From: Lachnospiraceae bacterium UBA3772
GTDB lineage: Bacteria; Bacillota; Clostridia; Lachnospirales; Lachnospiraceae
Direction: 5' to 3'
Assembly (NCBI GenBank): GCA_002371025.1
Contig: DFFQ01000169.1
Span: 1-46,824 of the forward strand
Length of the DNA: 46,824 bases
Shown: positions 8,041-16,501 of the stretch, piece after piece
How the letters are laid out: every line of letters starts with the position of its first letter
Position numbering within the stretch: the first letter of the stretch is position 1
Notes under the pieces: generated by a model
The model's input: the letters and a program-made list of their open reading frames with translations, nothing else
What the model was told of the DNA's origin: nothing
Database searches by the model: none
Translations under genes and position numbers: made by a program

Positions 8041-9612
8041 TTATCCTCTCAGCGATTTTGGAGAAGTACCATAATACTTTTTAAAGCAATTTGAAAAATA
8101 ACTTACATCCATATATCCTACACTCTCAGCTACGTCGCTAAGCTTATCTTCCGTCTCTAATATAAGGCTGTGAGCTTTCTCCATTCTAAGCTTGGTAAGA
8201 TATTCATTTAAAGTCATGCCTGTGTCTTCCTTAAAAAGCTTTCTTAAATAGGTCTGGTTCATTGGAACAAGATTTACCATGTCTGAAATCTGAAGATCCG
8301 GGTCAGAGAAATTGGCTTCCATGTAGCTTTTAACTGTCTGGATTGCATCATCTGACTCTTCTACATTTCCTTCTTTTCCAAAGGCCAGTCTCTTTAAAAA
8401 TATTTCCTTAATACGCTCTTTTCTTTCTACTGTATTAGCAGCTGAAGCTACAAAGTATTCCGGATTTAAGTTTTCTCCATAAAGAGCTTTTAAAGATAAA
8501 CCAGCGGTTATTATATCTGTAAGAAGAACACTTACTATGGCAGATGCAAACCCTTCCTCACTGATAGGAGCAATGATATTTTTATTATTTATCCTATCCC
8601 AGGCCTGATCTATATCTTCAAGGAGCTGTTTCTCATTGCCTGTATGAAGATCATGTATGATGGCAGAAATAATATCCAACGTATTATTATTTGCCTCATT
8701 TTCACGATCAACAGTTGCTCTGTCATATTCTCTTTTTCTGCAGTCCCAAACCTGTCCAGGTCCCTTTATACGTAAGGTCTGAAGCACCTTTGAATAGCCA
8801 TTTCTTATCATGGACGCATCATTATAGATCTCACTGATGGCAATGGATGTTTCAAGGCTAAGCTGATTTCTAATGATCTGAATAAGATCTGTAAATTCAT
8901 ATCCCATATAGCTCTTAGCTTCTGATTCATTTTCAAAATTAAGAACAATAATGATATGAGACTCATAATCTCTGAAAACAATGAATTTGCCATCAATTTC
9001 AATCATTTCAGTCAGCATGTCCTGGATGACGGCTTCCCAGTTACTAAGAAGTTCCATATCCTGAGTTTCATTTGTTCTGAACTGAATTCCACATACAAGG
9101 AAGCTGCTTCCAGGGAAGTTTAATTTTTCAGTTGCGCGAACCACCTCACCCTGATCTTTTGAATAAAGAATAGTTCGAGCCACTTCCTCAGTCTCTAACT
9201 TTTGTTCCCTTAATTCCTTCTTCTCTAACTCCTGAGCCCGGGTTATATTATCCTGAAGTTTCATAAGACTAAGAAGAAGTTCCTGCTTTTCAAATGGCTT
9301 TACGATATAATCACAAACGCCTATCTTTACAGCCCGTCTGGCATATTCAAATTCGTTATTTCCTGTTATCAGGATAACTGAAATATTTGGATAATCCTTT
9401 ACTATCCTGTCAGCTAACTCAAGGCCATTTATGTAAGGCATAGTAATATCAGTGAGCACCACATCCGGATAGTATTCAGGGATCTTTTCCAATGCCTCCC
9501 TGCCATCCTTTGCCTCACAACATATTTCAAAACCATATTGATTCCAGTCCAGACATCCCTTTAAATACTCAAGAAATATAGGCATGTCATCAACGATCAT
9601 TATCCTTATCAA
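8041..9612 (-). CDS. YesN-type response regulator, AraC output domain (523 aa)
   Basis: N-terminal receiver domain (about 1-120) with acidic pair VDD, phospho-acceptor D55 in VVLTDITMP and the conserved Lys in YIVKPF. A long middle region of about 300 residues is typical of YesN regulators. The C-terminal AraC helix-turn-helix pair covers about 425-523 (ISDMVNLVPMNQTYLRKLFK, then DVAESVGYMDVSYFSNCFKK). The start is TTG at 9612 with GGAGG 8 nt upstream; an in-frame ATG four codons later has poorer spacing. It lies 3 bp after the kinase gene 9616-11433, whose stop is inside the ribosome-site spacer. It likely activates the neighbouring sugar importer 11616-14932 in response to the kinase. Confidence 0.93.
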   Translation of the reverse strand: MIRIMIVDDMPIFLEYLKGCLDWNQYGFEICCEAKDGREALEKIPEYYPDVVLTDITMPYINGLELADRIVKDYPNISVILITGNNEFEYARRAVKIGVCDYIVKPFEKQELLLSLMKLQDNITRAQELEKKELREQKLETEEVARTILYSKDQGEVVRATEKLNFPGSSFLVCGIQFRTNETQDMELLSNWEAVIQDMLTEMIEIDGKFIVFRDYESHIIIVLNFENESEAKSYMGYEFTDLIQIIRNQLSLETSIAISEIYNDASMIRNGYSKVLQTLRIKGPGQVWDCRKREYDRATVDRENEANNNTLDIISAIIHDLHTGNEKQLLEDIDQAWDRINNKNIIAPISEEGFASAIVSVLLTDIITAGLSLKALYGENLNPEYFVASAANTVERKERIKEIFLKRLAFGKEGNVEESDDAIQTVKSYMEANFSDPDLQISDMVNLVPMNQTYLRKLFKEDTGMTLNEYLTKLRMEKAHSLILETEDKLSDVAESVGYMDVSYFSNCFKKYYGTSPKSLRG

Positions 9613-9615
9613 ATC

Positions 9616-11433
9616 CTATTCCTCCGGTTTATAATCATAAGGAAGATGTATAAGAACTCTTGTACCAACACCATAACTACTTTCTATATCAAGTCCATAG
9701 TTCTCGCCGTAGTACAGTCTAAGTCTGTTATATACACTATATACACCAAAATGTTTCTTATCATTTAATTCACTCATTTCAATGCTGTCAATCTCTTCCG
9801 GATTTCTTGTCATCTGGTTTTTTAATTTTGCCAGCTGTTCTTCATTCATTCCGATACCATTATCAGATAAAACTATCATAACAGACCCATCATCTAAGGT
9901 ATAACCGGAAATACGGATACTTCCCCAACCCTCTCTTAATTTAATGCCGTGATAAATGGCATTTTCAACCAGAGGCTGAAGAGTCATCTTAGGTATGCGC
10001 ACATTGTCAAATTCCTCCGGGATATCAACCTCATATTTAAATTTTTCTCCGTATCTCATAAGCTGAAGATCCAGATAATCTATGATGATCTGTTTTTCTC
10101 TTGCAATTGAAACGATCTCTTCTGCTCCTGAAAGAGAATTCTTATAATACTCCGCCAGCTTTCTGGTTACTCTTTCTGCCTCACGAGCTCTCTTCATCTC
10201 TATCAGCATGATTATTATATCAAGAGTATTATATAGAAAATGCGGCTTTACCTGCTCCTGTATCAAAGCCAGTTCATATTCTCTCTTCTTCTTTGATTCT
10301 TCATTTATCCTTTTTACCAGCAGCTGATTTTGCTCCGTCATATAATTAAATGTATTGGAGAAATCGCTTATTTCATTATTTCCCTTAGGGGAGAATCGAA
10401 CACTTAGATCTCCCTCTGCTATCTTAAGAGCTCCGTCTCTAAGTTTTGCGATCGGATCCGTAACATATTTTTTAGTGATAAGCTGCATCATACCCGTAAG
10501 GCCAAATACTACAATAGCAACCACTATTAAAACCAGCAAAAGCTGTCCCTTGGTTACGTTAAATCTGTCAACATTTGTAAGACCTACCATGGTCCAATCA
10601 CCACTTGCAAAAGTCTTTATCTCCACCAGATATGTTCCAAATTCTGTATCTATGGTCTCTCCTGATTTCATGGAAAGGATCTTTTCTCTAAATGCATCAT
10701 CCTCCATCATCAGATTTTCAATTATAACTTCTTCTTCCTTACTATTATCCTTCGCAGCATCTCTTGTAGTTAAATAATTATATTCCTTATCAAAAAGAAA
10801 ATATTCACCTATCTCACTATCATATGCTCTGATAAGATAATCTCTGTCCATATTAACAAAGATATAACCTAATGTTTCACCATTAACAATACTATTTACT
10901 CTTCTGCCAAATACTATATTTTTATCTTCGTCAAGACTCATAATGCCTTCATCATCTATATACATTACTTCTTTAACGGATTTTGTCTTTTTTAATTCTT
11001 TATATGGTACCGAATTAAGAATACTATCTCTTCTTACTCTCAACTTGTCATTAGAAAAATAAACCATTTCATTCTTAGTTATATAAACAGTAGTATTTAT
11101 CCCTTTAAAAAGCTGAGAATTTTTAACAAGAGTATTTCTTATATCCTGTGCTTTTCTTGATTGAAGGCCCTTATTTCTTTCAACAGTATTCATTTCAATG
11201 GTAAGATTATTAACACAGACAAGAGCTTCATTGAGGACAGAATCTGCACGATCAGACATAACATTGATACTCTCATTTATCTGAAGTCGGCTTCTCTTCA
11301 TTATCTCCCTGTTATAAAGCGCCATTAATATGATAAGCGCCAGTGAGACTGAAATGATACTCACTATAAATGATATTGCTGAAATCTTATAAATGATTGA
11401 TGATTGTTTTACTCTTTTTTTCTTTATCTTCAA
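9616..11433 (-). CDS. YesM-type sensor histidine kinase (605 aa)
   Basis: Membrane segments at about 17-39 and 297-318 flank a Cache-like extracellular sensor. HAMP follows at about 320-372. The His_kinase (PF06580-type) motif VKPHFLYNTLD puts the phospho-His at H398, and the ATPase has N491 in LQPLVENAIYHG and the DNGIGM box near 524-529. The start is TTG at 11433 with AGAGG 7 nt upstream. A candidate promoter lies at 11475-11503, and a terminator (11508-11540) separates it from the permease operon. Partner of the regulator 8041-9612. The signal is probably an extracellular sugar or sugar-loaded binding protein. Confidence 0.93.
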   Translation of the reverse strand: MKIKKKRVKQSSIIYKISAISFIVSIISVSLALIILMALYNREIMKRSRLQINESINVMSDRADSVLNEALVCVNNLTIEMNTVERNKGLQSRKAQDIRNTLVKNSQLFKGINTTVYITKNEMVYFSNDKLRVRRDSILNSVPYKELKKTKSVKEVMYIDDEGIMSLDEDKNIVFGRRVNSIVNGETLGYIFVNMDRDYLIRAYDSEIGEYFLFDKEYNYLTTRDAAKDNSKEEEVIIENLMMEDDAFREKILSMKSGETIDTEFGTYLVEIKTFASGDWTMVGLTNVDRFNVTKGQLLLVLIVVAIVVFGLTGMMQLITKKYVTDPIAKLRDGALKIAEGDLSVRFSPKGNNEISDFSNTFNYMTEQNQLLVKRINEESKKKREYELALIQEQVKPHFLYNTLDIIIMLIEMKRAREAERVTRKLAEYYKNSLSGAEEIVSIAREKQIIIDYLDLQLMRYGEKFKYEVDIPEEFDNVRIPKMTLQPLVENAIYHGIKLREGWGSIRISGYTLDDGSVMIVLSDNGIGMNEEQLAKLKNQMTRNPEEIDSIEMSELNDKKHFGVYSVYNRLRLYYGENYGLDIESSYGVGTRVLIHLPYDYKPEE

Positions 11434-11474
11434 AATAATTCCTCTTAGTTTTAAGTATTTCCCCTAATATCATT

Positions 11475-11503
11475 ATTATAGCTTTTATAAAACAGAGCCA
11501 CAA
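11475..11503 (-). promoter_or_regulatory. candidate promoter of the YesM/YesN operon
   Basis: Minus strand: weak -35 TTGTGG (11503-11498), 17-bp spacer, perfect -10 TATAAT (11480-11475). It lies between the terminator of the importer operon and the TTG start at 11433, so the kinase-regulator pair can be expressed on its own. Confidence 0.5.
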
Positions 11504-11507
11504 GATG

Positions 11508-11540
11508 AAAAGTGCAGGCCTATATTAGACCTGCACTTTT
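11508..11540. terminator. terminator between importer and kinase genes
   Basis: AAAAGTGCAGG (11508-11518) pairs with CCTGCACTTTT (11530-11540) over 11 bp around an 11-nt loop. The A/T ends make it a usable terminator for the minus-strand permease operon ending at 11616. Confidence 0.75.
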
Positions 11541-11615
11541 TATGTTTGTTTAGAAATTTATATGAAACCAGAGATGAAAGCAAATATCTTTCAATTCCAG
11601 AATCTATTAATTTTA

Positions 11616-12488
11616 TTAACCCTTTACAGCACCACCGATTGTCATAGCTGATTCTACCTGTTCTGAGAAAAGGATGTAAACTACGATAGCTGGTAATGAA
11701 GCGATTACCATTGTAGCACCCATTCCGCCCCAGTCAGTTGTGAATGAACCCTGGAAGAAAAGAACTCCGAGAGGAAGTGTCTTTAACTTATCGTTGCTAC
11801 CTACAAGAACGTTAGCAAGGATGAATTCATTCCAAGCACTAAGGAATGTGTAGATTGCAAGTGTTACTGTTGCTGGTTTTACAAGAGGGCAGATGATTCT
11901 TGCGAAGGTCTGATAGATAGTAGCACCATCTATACAAGCTGCTTCTTCAAGCTCTCTAGGAATTCCTTTAAAGAATCCGTAATAAACCATACATGAGAAA
12001 GCAAGATTAATCGCAATATATGGGAAGATAAGTGATAATCTTGTTCCTGTTAAATGAACTGCCTGAACCTGTTTAACAACAGGGATCATGATAGCCTGAG
12101 CAGGTATGAACATACCGATACTCATAAATGTTCTGAATAATCCTTTACCCTTCCATTCCATACGGCTTGTTGCGTATGCAAAAAGAAGTGAGCAGATTAT
12201 TACACCTATAACTGTAAATATTGCAACTATCACAGAATTTAAGAAGTATCTTGGAACATTATATTTTGCAAATGCTCTTGCATAGTTCTCTAATCCTATT
12301 GAAATAGGATGTGTTGGTAATCCGAAAGGATTTGTTACGAAGATCTCTTCATTATTCTTTAATGAATAAAGTATCATCCAAATAAGTGGATAAAGCGAAA
12401 ATGCTGCGTAAATCCAACAGAATATAACGAATATTATTCTTCCTGCAGAAGATTTTTTATGTGGTTTTTGTTTTCTTACATTCTTCAT
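11616..12488 (-). CDS. sugar ABC transporter permease, MalG/LacG type (290 aa)
   Basis: Six membrane segments; cytoplasmic start KKSSAGRIIFVIFCWIYAAF. The EAA loop that docks the ATPase reads EEAACIDGATIYQTFARIIC (about residues 185-204). The C-terminus is SAMTIGGAVKG, typical of the MalG/CUT1 family. It overlaps the upstream permease 12485-13405 by 4 bp. With that protein and the binding protein 13565-14932 it forms a CUT1 oligosaccharide importer. No ATPase gene is nearby, as is usual where a shared MsmX/MsmK-type ATPase energises several importers. Confidence 0.93.
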   Translation of the reverse strand: MKNVRKQKPHKKSSAGRIIFVIFCWIYAAFSLYPLIWMILYSLKNNEEIFVTNPFGLPTHPISIGLENYARAFAKYNVPRYFLNSVIVAIFTVIGVIICSLLFAYATSRMEWKGKGLFRTFMSIGMFIPAQAIMIPVVKQVQAVHLTGTRLSLIFPYIAINLAFSCMVYYGFFKGIPRELEEAACIDGATIYQTFARIICPLVKPATVTLAIYTFLSAWNEFILANVLVGSNDKLKTLPLGVLFFQGSFTTDWGGMGATMVIASLPAIVVYILFSEQVESAMTIGGAVKG

Positions 12489-13405
12489 TTAACACCCATC
12501 CTCCTTATCTTCTTTCTAGCTGCTTTCTGTTCAGCTGAATCTGGTTTATCTCTAAAGATGAAGTTAATGAGAAGCATAACTACCATACATTCAAGAACCA
12601 TGATTGTTGCAGCGGCAAGACCGTAGCCGTACTTGTTCTGCTTAAATGCAGCAGAGTACATCATATAAGTAAGAGTATATGTTGAACGTCCTGGTCCACC
12701 ACCTGTCATGATATTCATTTCTGTAAATGCCTTAATACCACCTGTTACAGAAATAACAAGACAGAATTTATATGTTTCCTTAAGAAGTGGAATTGTGATC
12801 TTCATATGAGACTGAACCTTTGTACATCCATCGATCATGGCAGCCTCAAAATAATCATTAGGAATTGACTTGATACCAGCATTAATAAGTGCAAACTGAT
12901 AACCCATCCACTGCCATGCATTAACAAATGCAACAACAACGATAGCTAAATGTTTATTACCAAGCCAGTTCTGGCCTTTTCCATTGAATAATGCCAATAT
13001 ATGATTAAGGAGTCCCTGTCCATCAAGAATAGCTACCCAGAGCTGACATACTACTGTTACAGAAAGTACAACTGGGATAAAGTAAGCTACACGAAGGAAG
13101 ACTCTACCTTTTGTTCTATGGTCAGATATTGTTATAGCAAATACTGTTGCAAGTACCATCTGATAAACAGTGATGATAGCTGCAAATATAAGCTGATTTA
13201 TATTAGAAGTTACAAATGTGCTTGTTCCAAATAATTTCTTATAATTGTCTAAGCCAGTAAAAGCTGCCTTAGTTACACCATTCCATTTTGTAAAACTGTA
13301 TGTAAAAACCTGACATATTGGAATGAAATCGAAATATATGAAAATAGCAAGGGCTGGCAACATAAATAAGAATATTGCCAATTTATTACCTAAGAATTTC
13401 TTCAT
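12485..13405 (-). CDS. sugar ABC transporter permease, UgpA/MalF type (306 aa)
   Basis: Six membrane segments. The EAA loop reads FEAAMIDGCTKVQSHMKITI (near residue 200). The IMTGGGPGRSTYTLTYMMY segment is typical of CUT1 MalF-like permeases. The ribosome site is GAGAGG. It starts about 160 bp after the binding-protein gene, with an intergenic hairpin (13497-13527) that probably sets the binding protein above the permeases in expression. The substrate cannot be read from the sequence; a glucan or xylan oligosaccharide is likely from context. Confidence 0.93.
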   Translation of the reverse strand: MKKFLGNKLAIFLFMLPALAIFIYFDFIPICQVFTYSFTKWNGVTKAAFTGLDNYKKLFGTSTFVTSNINQLIFAAIITVYQMVLATVFAITISDHRTKGRVFLRVAYFIPVVLSVTVVCQLWVAILDGQGLLNHILALFNGKGQNWLGNKHLAIVVVAFVNAWQWMGYQFALINAGIKSIPNDYFEAAMIDGCTKVQSHMKITIPLLKETYKFCLVISVTGGIKAFTEMNIMTGGGPGRSTYTLTYMMYSAAFKQNKYGYGLAAATIMVLECMVVMLLINFIFRDKPDSAEQKAARKKIRRMGVK

Positions 13406-13496
13406 ACATATTTCCTCTCTTTACTTATCTCCCCAAATAACATAATGTTGCTTTTTGCATGTGCTAAGTAACTTTCGGCTACTTTACTTGTTTTAA

Positions 13497-13527
13497 GGAA
13501 AGCTATGATGAATCACCATAGCTTTCC
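13497..13527 (-). terminator. hairpin between binding protein and permease genes
   Basis: GGAAAGCTATG (13497-13507) pairs perfectly with CATAGCTTTCC (13517-13527), loop 9 nt. The following minus-strand bases (TTAAAACA) are a poor U-run, so it is a partial terminator or an mRNA-stabilising hairpin. Such hairpins commonly follow abundant binding-protein genes. Confidence 0.65.
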
Positions 13528-13564
13528 AAGGTATATTGTTATGGATAAAAAGTTAACAATTTAA

Positions 13565-14932
13565 TTATTCTTCTGTGTCTTCAAGAACCATCTTTGTGAA
13601 GTCAGATGCTGAATATTCACCTGAAATAAGTGCCTGTGTGTTAGCCTGAATAGAATCATTAAATGTTGCGTTTGTAAGTCCCCATGTGAACTTAGTTGTT
13701 GATGTGATGTTTGGAATTTCTTCTGCAAGCTTCTGCATCATTGCTGGAAGTTCTGTCTCACTTGTCATACCTGTGTTGATAGCAACAAGTGGGTTATGTC
13801 TCTTAAGAACCTTAGCTTCGCAATACTTCTCTGCCATGAATTCAGCAACGATAGCTGCTGCTTCAGCATTTTCTGAATCTGGGTTAACAGCAAAACCTGA
13901 TGTTGATCCACCACCTGAGAATGCATGCTTGTTAGCTTCATATGAAGCTTCGTCCTTTGCTGGATAATACATCCAGTCAACGTTATCACCGAGAGCCTTT
14001 GTAGCTTCTTCAATGTACCACTGACCATTGATGATCATAGCAGCTTTTCCGCTTGTAAACATAGCATTTGCATTATCATAGTTTGTTGTAGTAGCATCCT
14101 TCTGGAAAAGGCCAGCCTTTACAAGAGCTTCGAGTTCGTTAGCAGCATCTACATACTCTTTATCGTCAATGCTTGCTGCTCCTGTATCCAGTGCCTTGAT
14201 ACCCCCATTATTGTATCTTGTAGCAACTGCATCGAAAGCTGCTGATGTGATCCAGCCTTCCTGACCGAAGATTGCAAGTGGTGTAATACCTTTTTCATTA
14301 AGTACCTTACATACATTAACAAGTTCATCATATGTCTTTGGTACTTCAAGATTATTCTCTGCAAAGATCTGCTTGTTGTAATACCAGAGTACATATTCCT
14401 GACCTGCAAATGGGAATGCATACATGTTTCCGTCTTCAGCGTATGCAAGTTCCTTGTTACTCTCAATAAGCTTTGATGAGAATCCTGTTGAATCAGCTAC
14501 ATCATTAAGCACCATGATCTGATTTGATTCACGGAATGTGTTAATGATATCTGTTGATGCCTGATAGATATCAGGAAGCTGACCTGTTGATGCAAGTGTC
14601 TTAAGTGTAGCACCATCATCCTGTGCCTGATCGATCTTGTTAAGAGTTACATTTGGGAAAGCAACCTTAAGCTGTTCAAGAGCATAATCATATGGAACCA
14701 TTGAGTCATCATCTGCATACTGTGTGTAGATTGAAAGCTCAAGTGGCTTACCATCATTAAGCACTGGATATCCAGTATCCGTTACAGCTGAACTTGATGA
14801 AGCTGTATCAGTTTTTGTTGTATCCTGCTTTTCTGTTGCTTTCTCTGTTGTTCCGCCCTTTGATCCGCATCCGGCAAGCATTGTTGCTGCCATTGCTGTG
14901 CAAACTACTGCACTAACTAATCTTTTTTTCAT
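13565..14932 (-). CDS. sugar-binding lipoprotein of ABC importer (455 aa)
   Basis: Extracellular solute-binding protein family 1. The start is set at ATG 14932 (MKKRLVSAVV), 8 codons inside the longest open frame, because GGGAGG lies 4 nt upstream and a normal lipoprotein signal follows. The lipobox is MLAGC, with the lipidated Cys near residue 21. A Ser/Thr/Lys-rich linker (to about residue 55) precedes the binding domain (LSIYTQYADD onward), and W-rich motifs near SGKAAMIINGQWY are typical of CUT1 binding proteins. First gene of the operon with two permeases. Likely captures oligosaccharides at the outer membrane face. Confidence 0.93.
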   Translation of the reverse strand: MKKRLVSAVVCTAMAATMLAGCGSKGGTTEKATEKQDTTKTDTASSSSAVTDTGYPVLNDGKPLELSIYTQYADDDSMVPYDYALEQLKVAFPNVTLNKIDQAQDDGATLKTLASTGQLPDIYQASTDIINTFRESNQIMVLNDVADSTGFSSKLIESNKELAYAEDGNMYAFPFAGQEYVLWYYNKQIFAENNLEVPKTYDELVNVCKVLNEKGITPLAIFGQEGWITSAAFDAVATRYNNGGIKALDTGAASIDDKEYVDAANELEALVKAGLFQKDATTTNYDNANAMFTSGKAAMIINGQWYIEEATKALGDNVDWMYYPAKDEASYEANKHAFSGGGSTSGFAVNPDSENAEAAAIVAEFMAEKYCEAKVLKRHNPLVAINTGMTSETELPAMMQKLAEEIPNITSTTKFTWGLTNATFNDSIQANTQALISGEYSASDFTKMVLEDTEE

Positions 14933-14942
14933 TTTACCTCCC

Positions 14943-14956
14943 ATGCCTTTCGGCAT
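14943..14956 (-). promoter_or_regulatory. GAAA-tetraloop hairpin beside the ribosome site
   Basis: Minus-strand ATGCC-GAAA-GGCAT is a 5-bp stem with a GNRA loop, ending one base before GGGAGG of the binding-protein gene 13565-14932. It may affect translation or mRNA stability. It also creates an in-frame upstream ATG that I do not take as the start. Confidence 0.4.
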
Positions 14957-14972
14957 TCATTAATAATATTTC

Positions 14973-15035
14973 TAAGTTTTCGCTTAAAAAGCTCCGAACC
15001 AGATTGATGTACTCATTTTACCGAAAAGGATACCG
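14973..15035 (-). promoter_or_regulatory. candidate promoter and cre-like site of the importer operon
   Basis: Minus strand: TTCAAC, 17 bp, TAAAAT, ending about 80 bp before the start at 14932. Downstream, TTTTTAAGCGAAAACTTA (about 14973-14990) resembles a catabolite-responsive element with two mismatches at conserved positions. Both calls are by eye only. Confidence 0.3.
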
Positions 15036-15112
15036 GGGTTGAATGAAGATTTTAAAATTTTTATTGTAAATTTTAAAACAGAAATTTTGAAAATTTTAAA
15101 ATTTAAAGAAAA

Positions 15113-16501
15113 TTAAAATATTTCCTCTTTCTGCATATTTTTCCTGTATTCCGTTGGGCTTACCCCATATTCCATCCTGAATAACTTAAGGAAATGCTTA
15201 TAATTTTCGTATCCAACTGCTTTAGCTATGTCGATTATCTTATCATCTGTCTCCACCAGAAGAGTTTTTGCTTCTTTAAGCCTTACATTTTTAAGATAGT
15301 TTACAAAATTACTTCCTGTATACTGCTTAAACGCAATGGAAAACAAAGTATAATTCATGGATATATAATTAGATACCACCGCCATATTAAGATCCTTTGG
15401 ATAATTTTCCTTTATATAATCAATGGCAAGAGCTATCTTTTTCTTTGCAGGCTCTGCATCATCCTGTTTCTCCCAGATTCCATTAAGTCTTAATAAAAAT
15501 CTTACAAAATGTTCCCTGTAGGAATCCATATCCGGGCAAAGTAAAGGTTCCTCTAATTTTAGTATTCTTTCATCCAGTCCTCTTTCATCAAATAAACTCT
15601 TATATATCCTTGGTATAGTACGAAGACTTAGAGTGATCTCATTTTTAAAATCCTCAGCAGAGATCAGTTCTTTTGCCGCTGCATCAAACAGATTATCCCA
15701 TTGATTAAGGAGTTCCTTCTGCTTTTCTGTTCCAATAAGCTGTATCCTTCTGGTCCTTGCAGCTTCCTTAAGCAGTTCTTCCTCGGGATAATCCCTAAAT
15801 CTATCGAGATTTTCAAAACAGATAACCTTTCCCGTACAGAATGCCGTAAGCCTCGCCCCTCTTACTTCCTGATAAGCTCTGGATAGTTCTTCTTCTGTTT
15901 CATGTTCAGCACTGACACCTACTCCTCCCAGTTCTGCATAATCATCTAAAGAAAAGTCCTCGCTGTTTATCACATAGAAATCTCCATCAATAGCATCCGG
16001 TAGTTTCACAGCCTTAAAATCCTCCTCTAAGTCCATGACAGGTGCTCCCGGATAAAACATCATAACCCTGTATCTTCCTTTTTCAATCACTCTGGTATAA
16101 GCATCTCTTTCTTCTTTCTTTGCCACTGCCTCAACCTTTGACTGAATCAGTTTTAAAACCTCTGCTATCTTTTCTCTTTCAACAGGTTTAAGAAGATATT
16201 CCAACACTCCATTTCTAAGCATTTCTACTGCATATTCAAAATCGTCATATCCGCTCACCGCAACAACAAAGGGAGGTTCCTCCATGTCATGAATCCTCCT
16301 AACTAATTCTATTCCATCCAATTTAGGCATTCTTATATCAGTAAATACTGCATCAATTTTTTCACTTTGCAGTATCTTCCAGGCATCTTCCCCGTTATTG
16401 CTTTCAAGTATCTCCTCTATCTTTACTCCGCTCCTGCTTATCATAGTCCTTATACCCGCACGGATCAGTTTCTCATCTTCTGCTATTAATATTTTTTTCA
16501 C
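15113..16501 (-). CDS. YesN-type response regulator, AraC output domain (462 aa)
   Basis: Receiver domain about 1-120 with EDE acidic residues, phospho-acceptor D55 in AVFTDIRMP and the Lys in YLLKPV. The AraC-type DNA-binding domain covers about the last 100 residues (MAVVSNYISMNYTLFSIAFK, then DIAKAVGYENYKHFLKLFRM). The start is GTG at 16501, preceded by GGAGG 8 nt upstream; an earlier ATG 11 codons upstream would add residues that do not fit a receiver domain. The gene overlaps the 3' end of the kinase 16473-18365 by 29 bp, so translation is coupled. Last gene of the sensor operon 19972-15113; it likely controls the adjacent importers. Confidence 0.92.
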   Translation of the reverse strand: MKKILIAEDEKLIRAGIRTMISRSGVKIEEILESNNGEDAWKILQSEKIDAVFTDIRMPKLDGIELVRRIHDMEEPPFVVAVSGYDDFEYAVEMLRNGVLEYLLKPVEREKIAEVLKLIQSKVEAVAKKEERDAYTRVIEKGRYRVMMFYPGAPVMDLEEDFKAVKLPDAIDGDFYVINSEDFSLDDYAELGGVGVSAEHETEEELSRAYQEVRGARLTAFCTGKVICFENLDRFRDYPEEELLKEAARTRRIQLIGTEKQKELLNQWDNLFDAAAKELISAEDFKNEITLSLRTIPRIYKSLFDERGLDERILKLEEPLLCPDMDSYREHFVRFLLRLNGIWEKQDDAEPAKKKIALAIDYIKENYPKDLNMAVVSNYISMNYTLFSIAFKQYTGSNFVNYLKNVRLKEAKTLLVETDDKIIDIAKAVGYENYKHFLKLFRMEYGVSPTEYRKNMQKEEIF

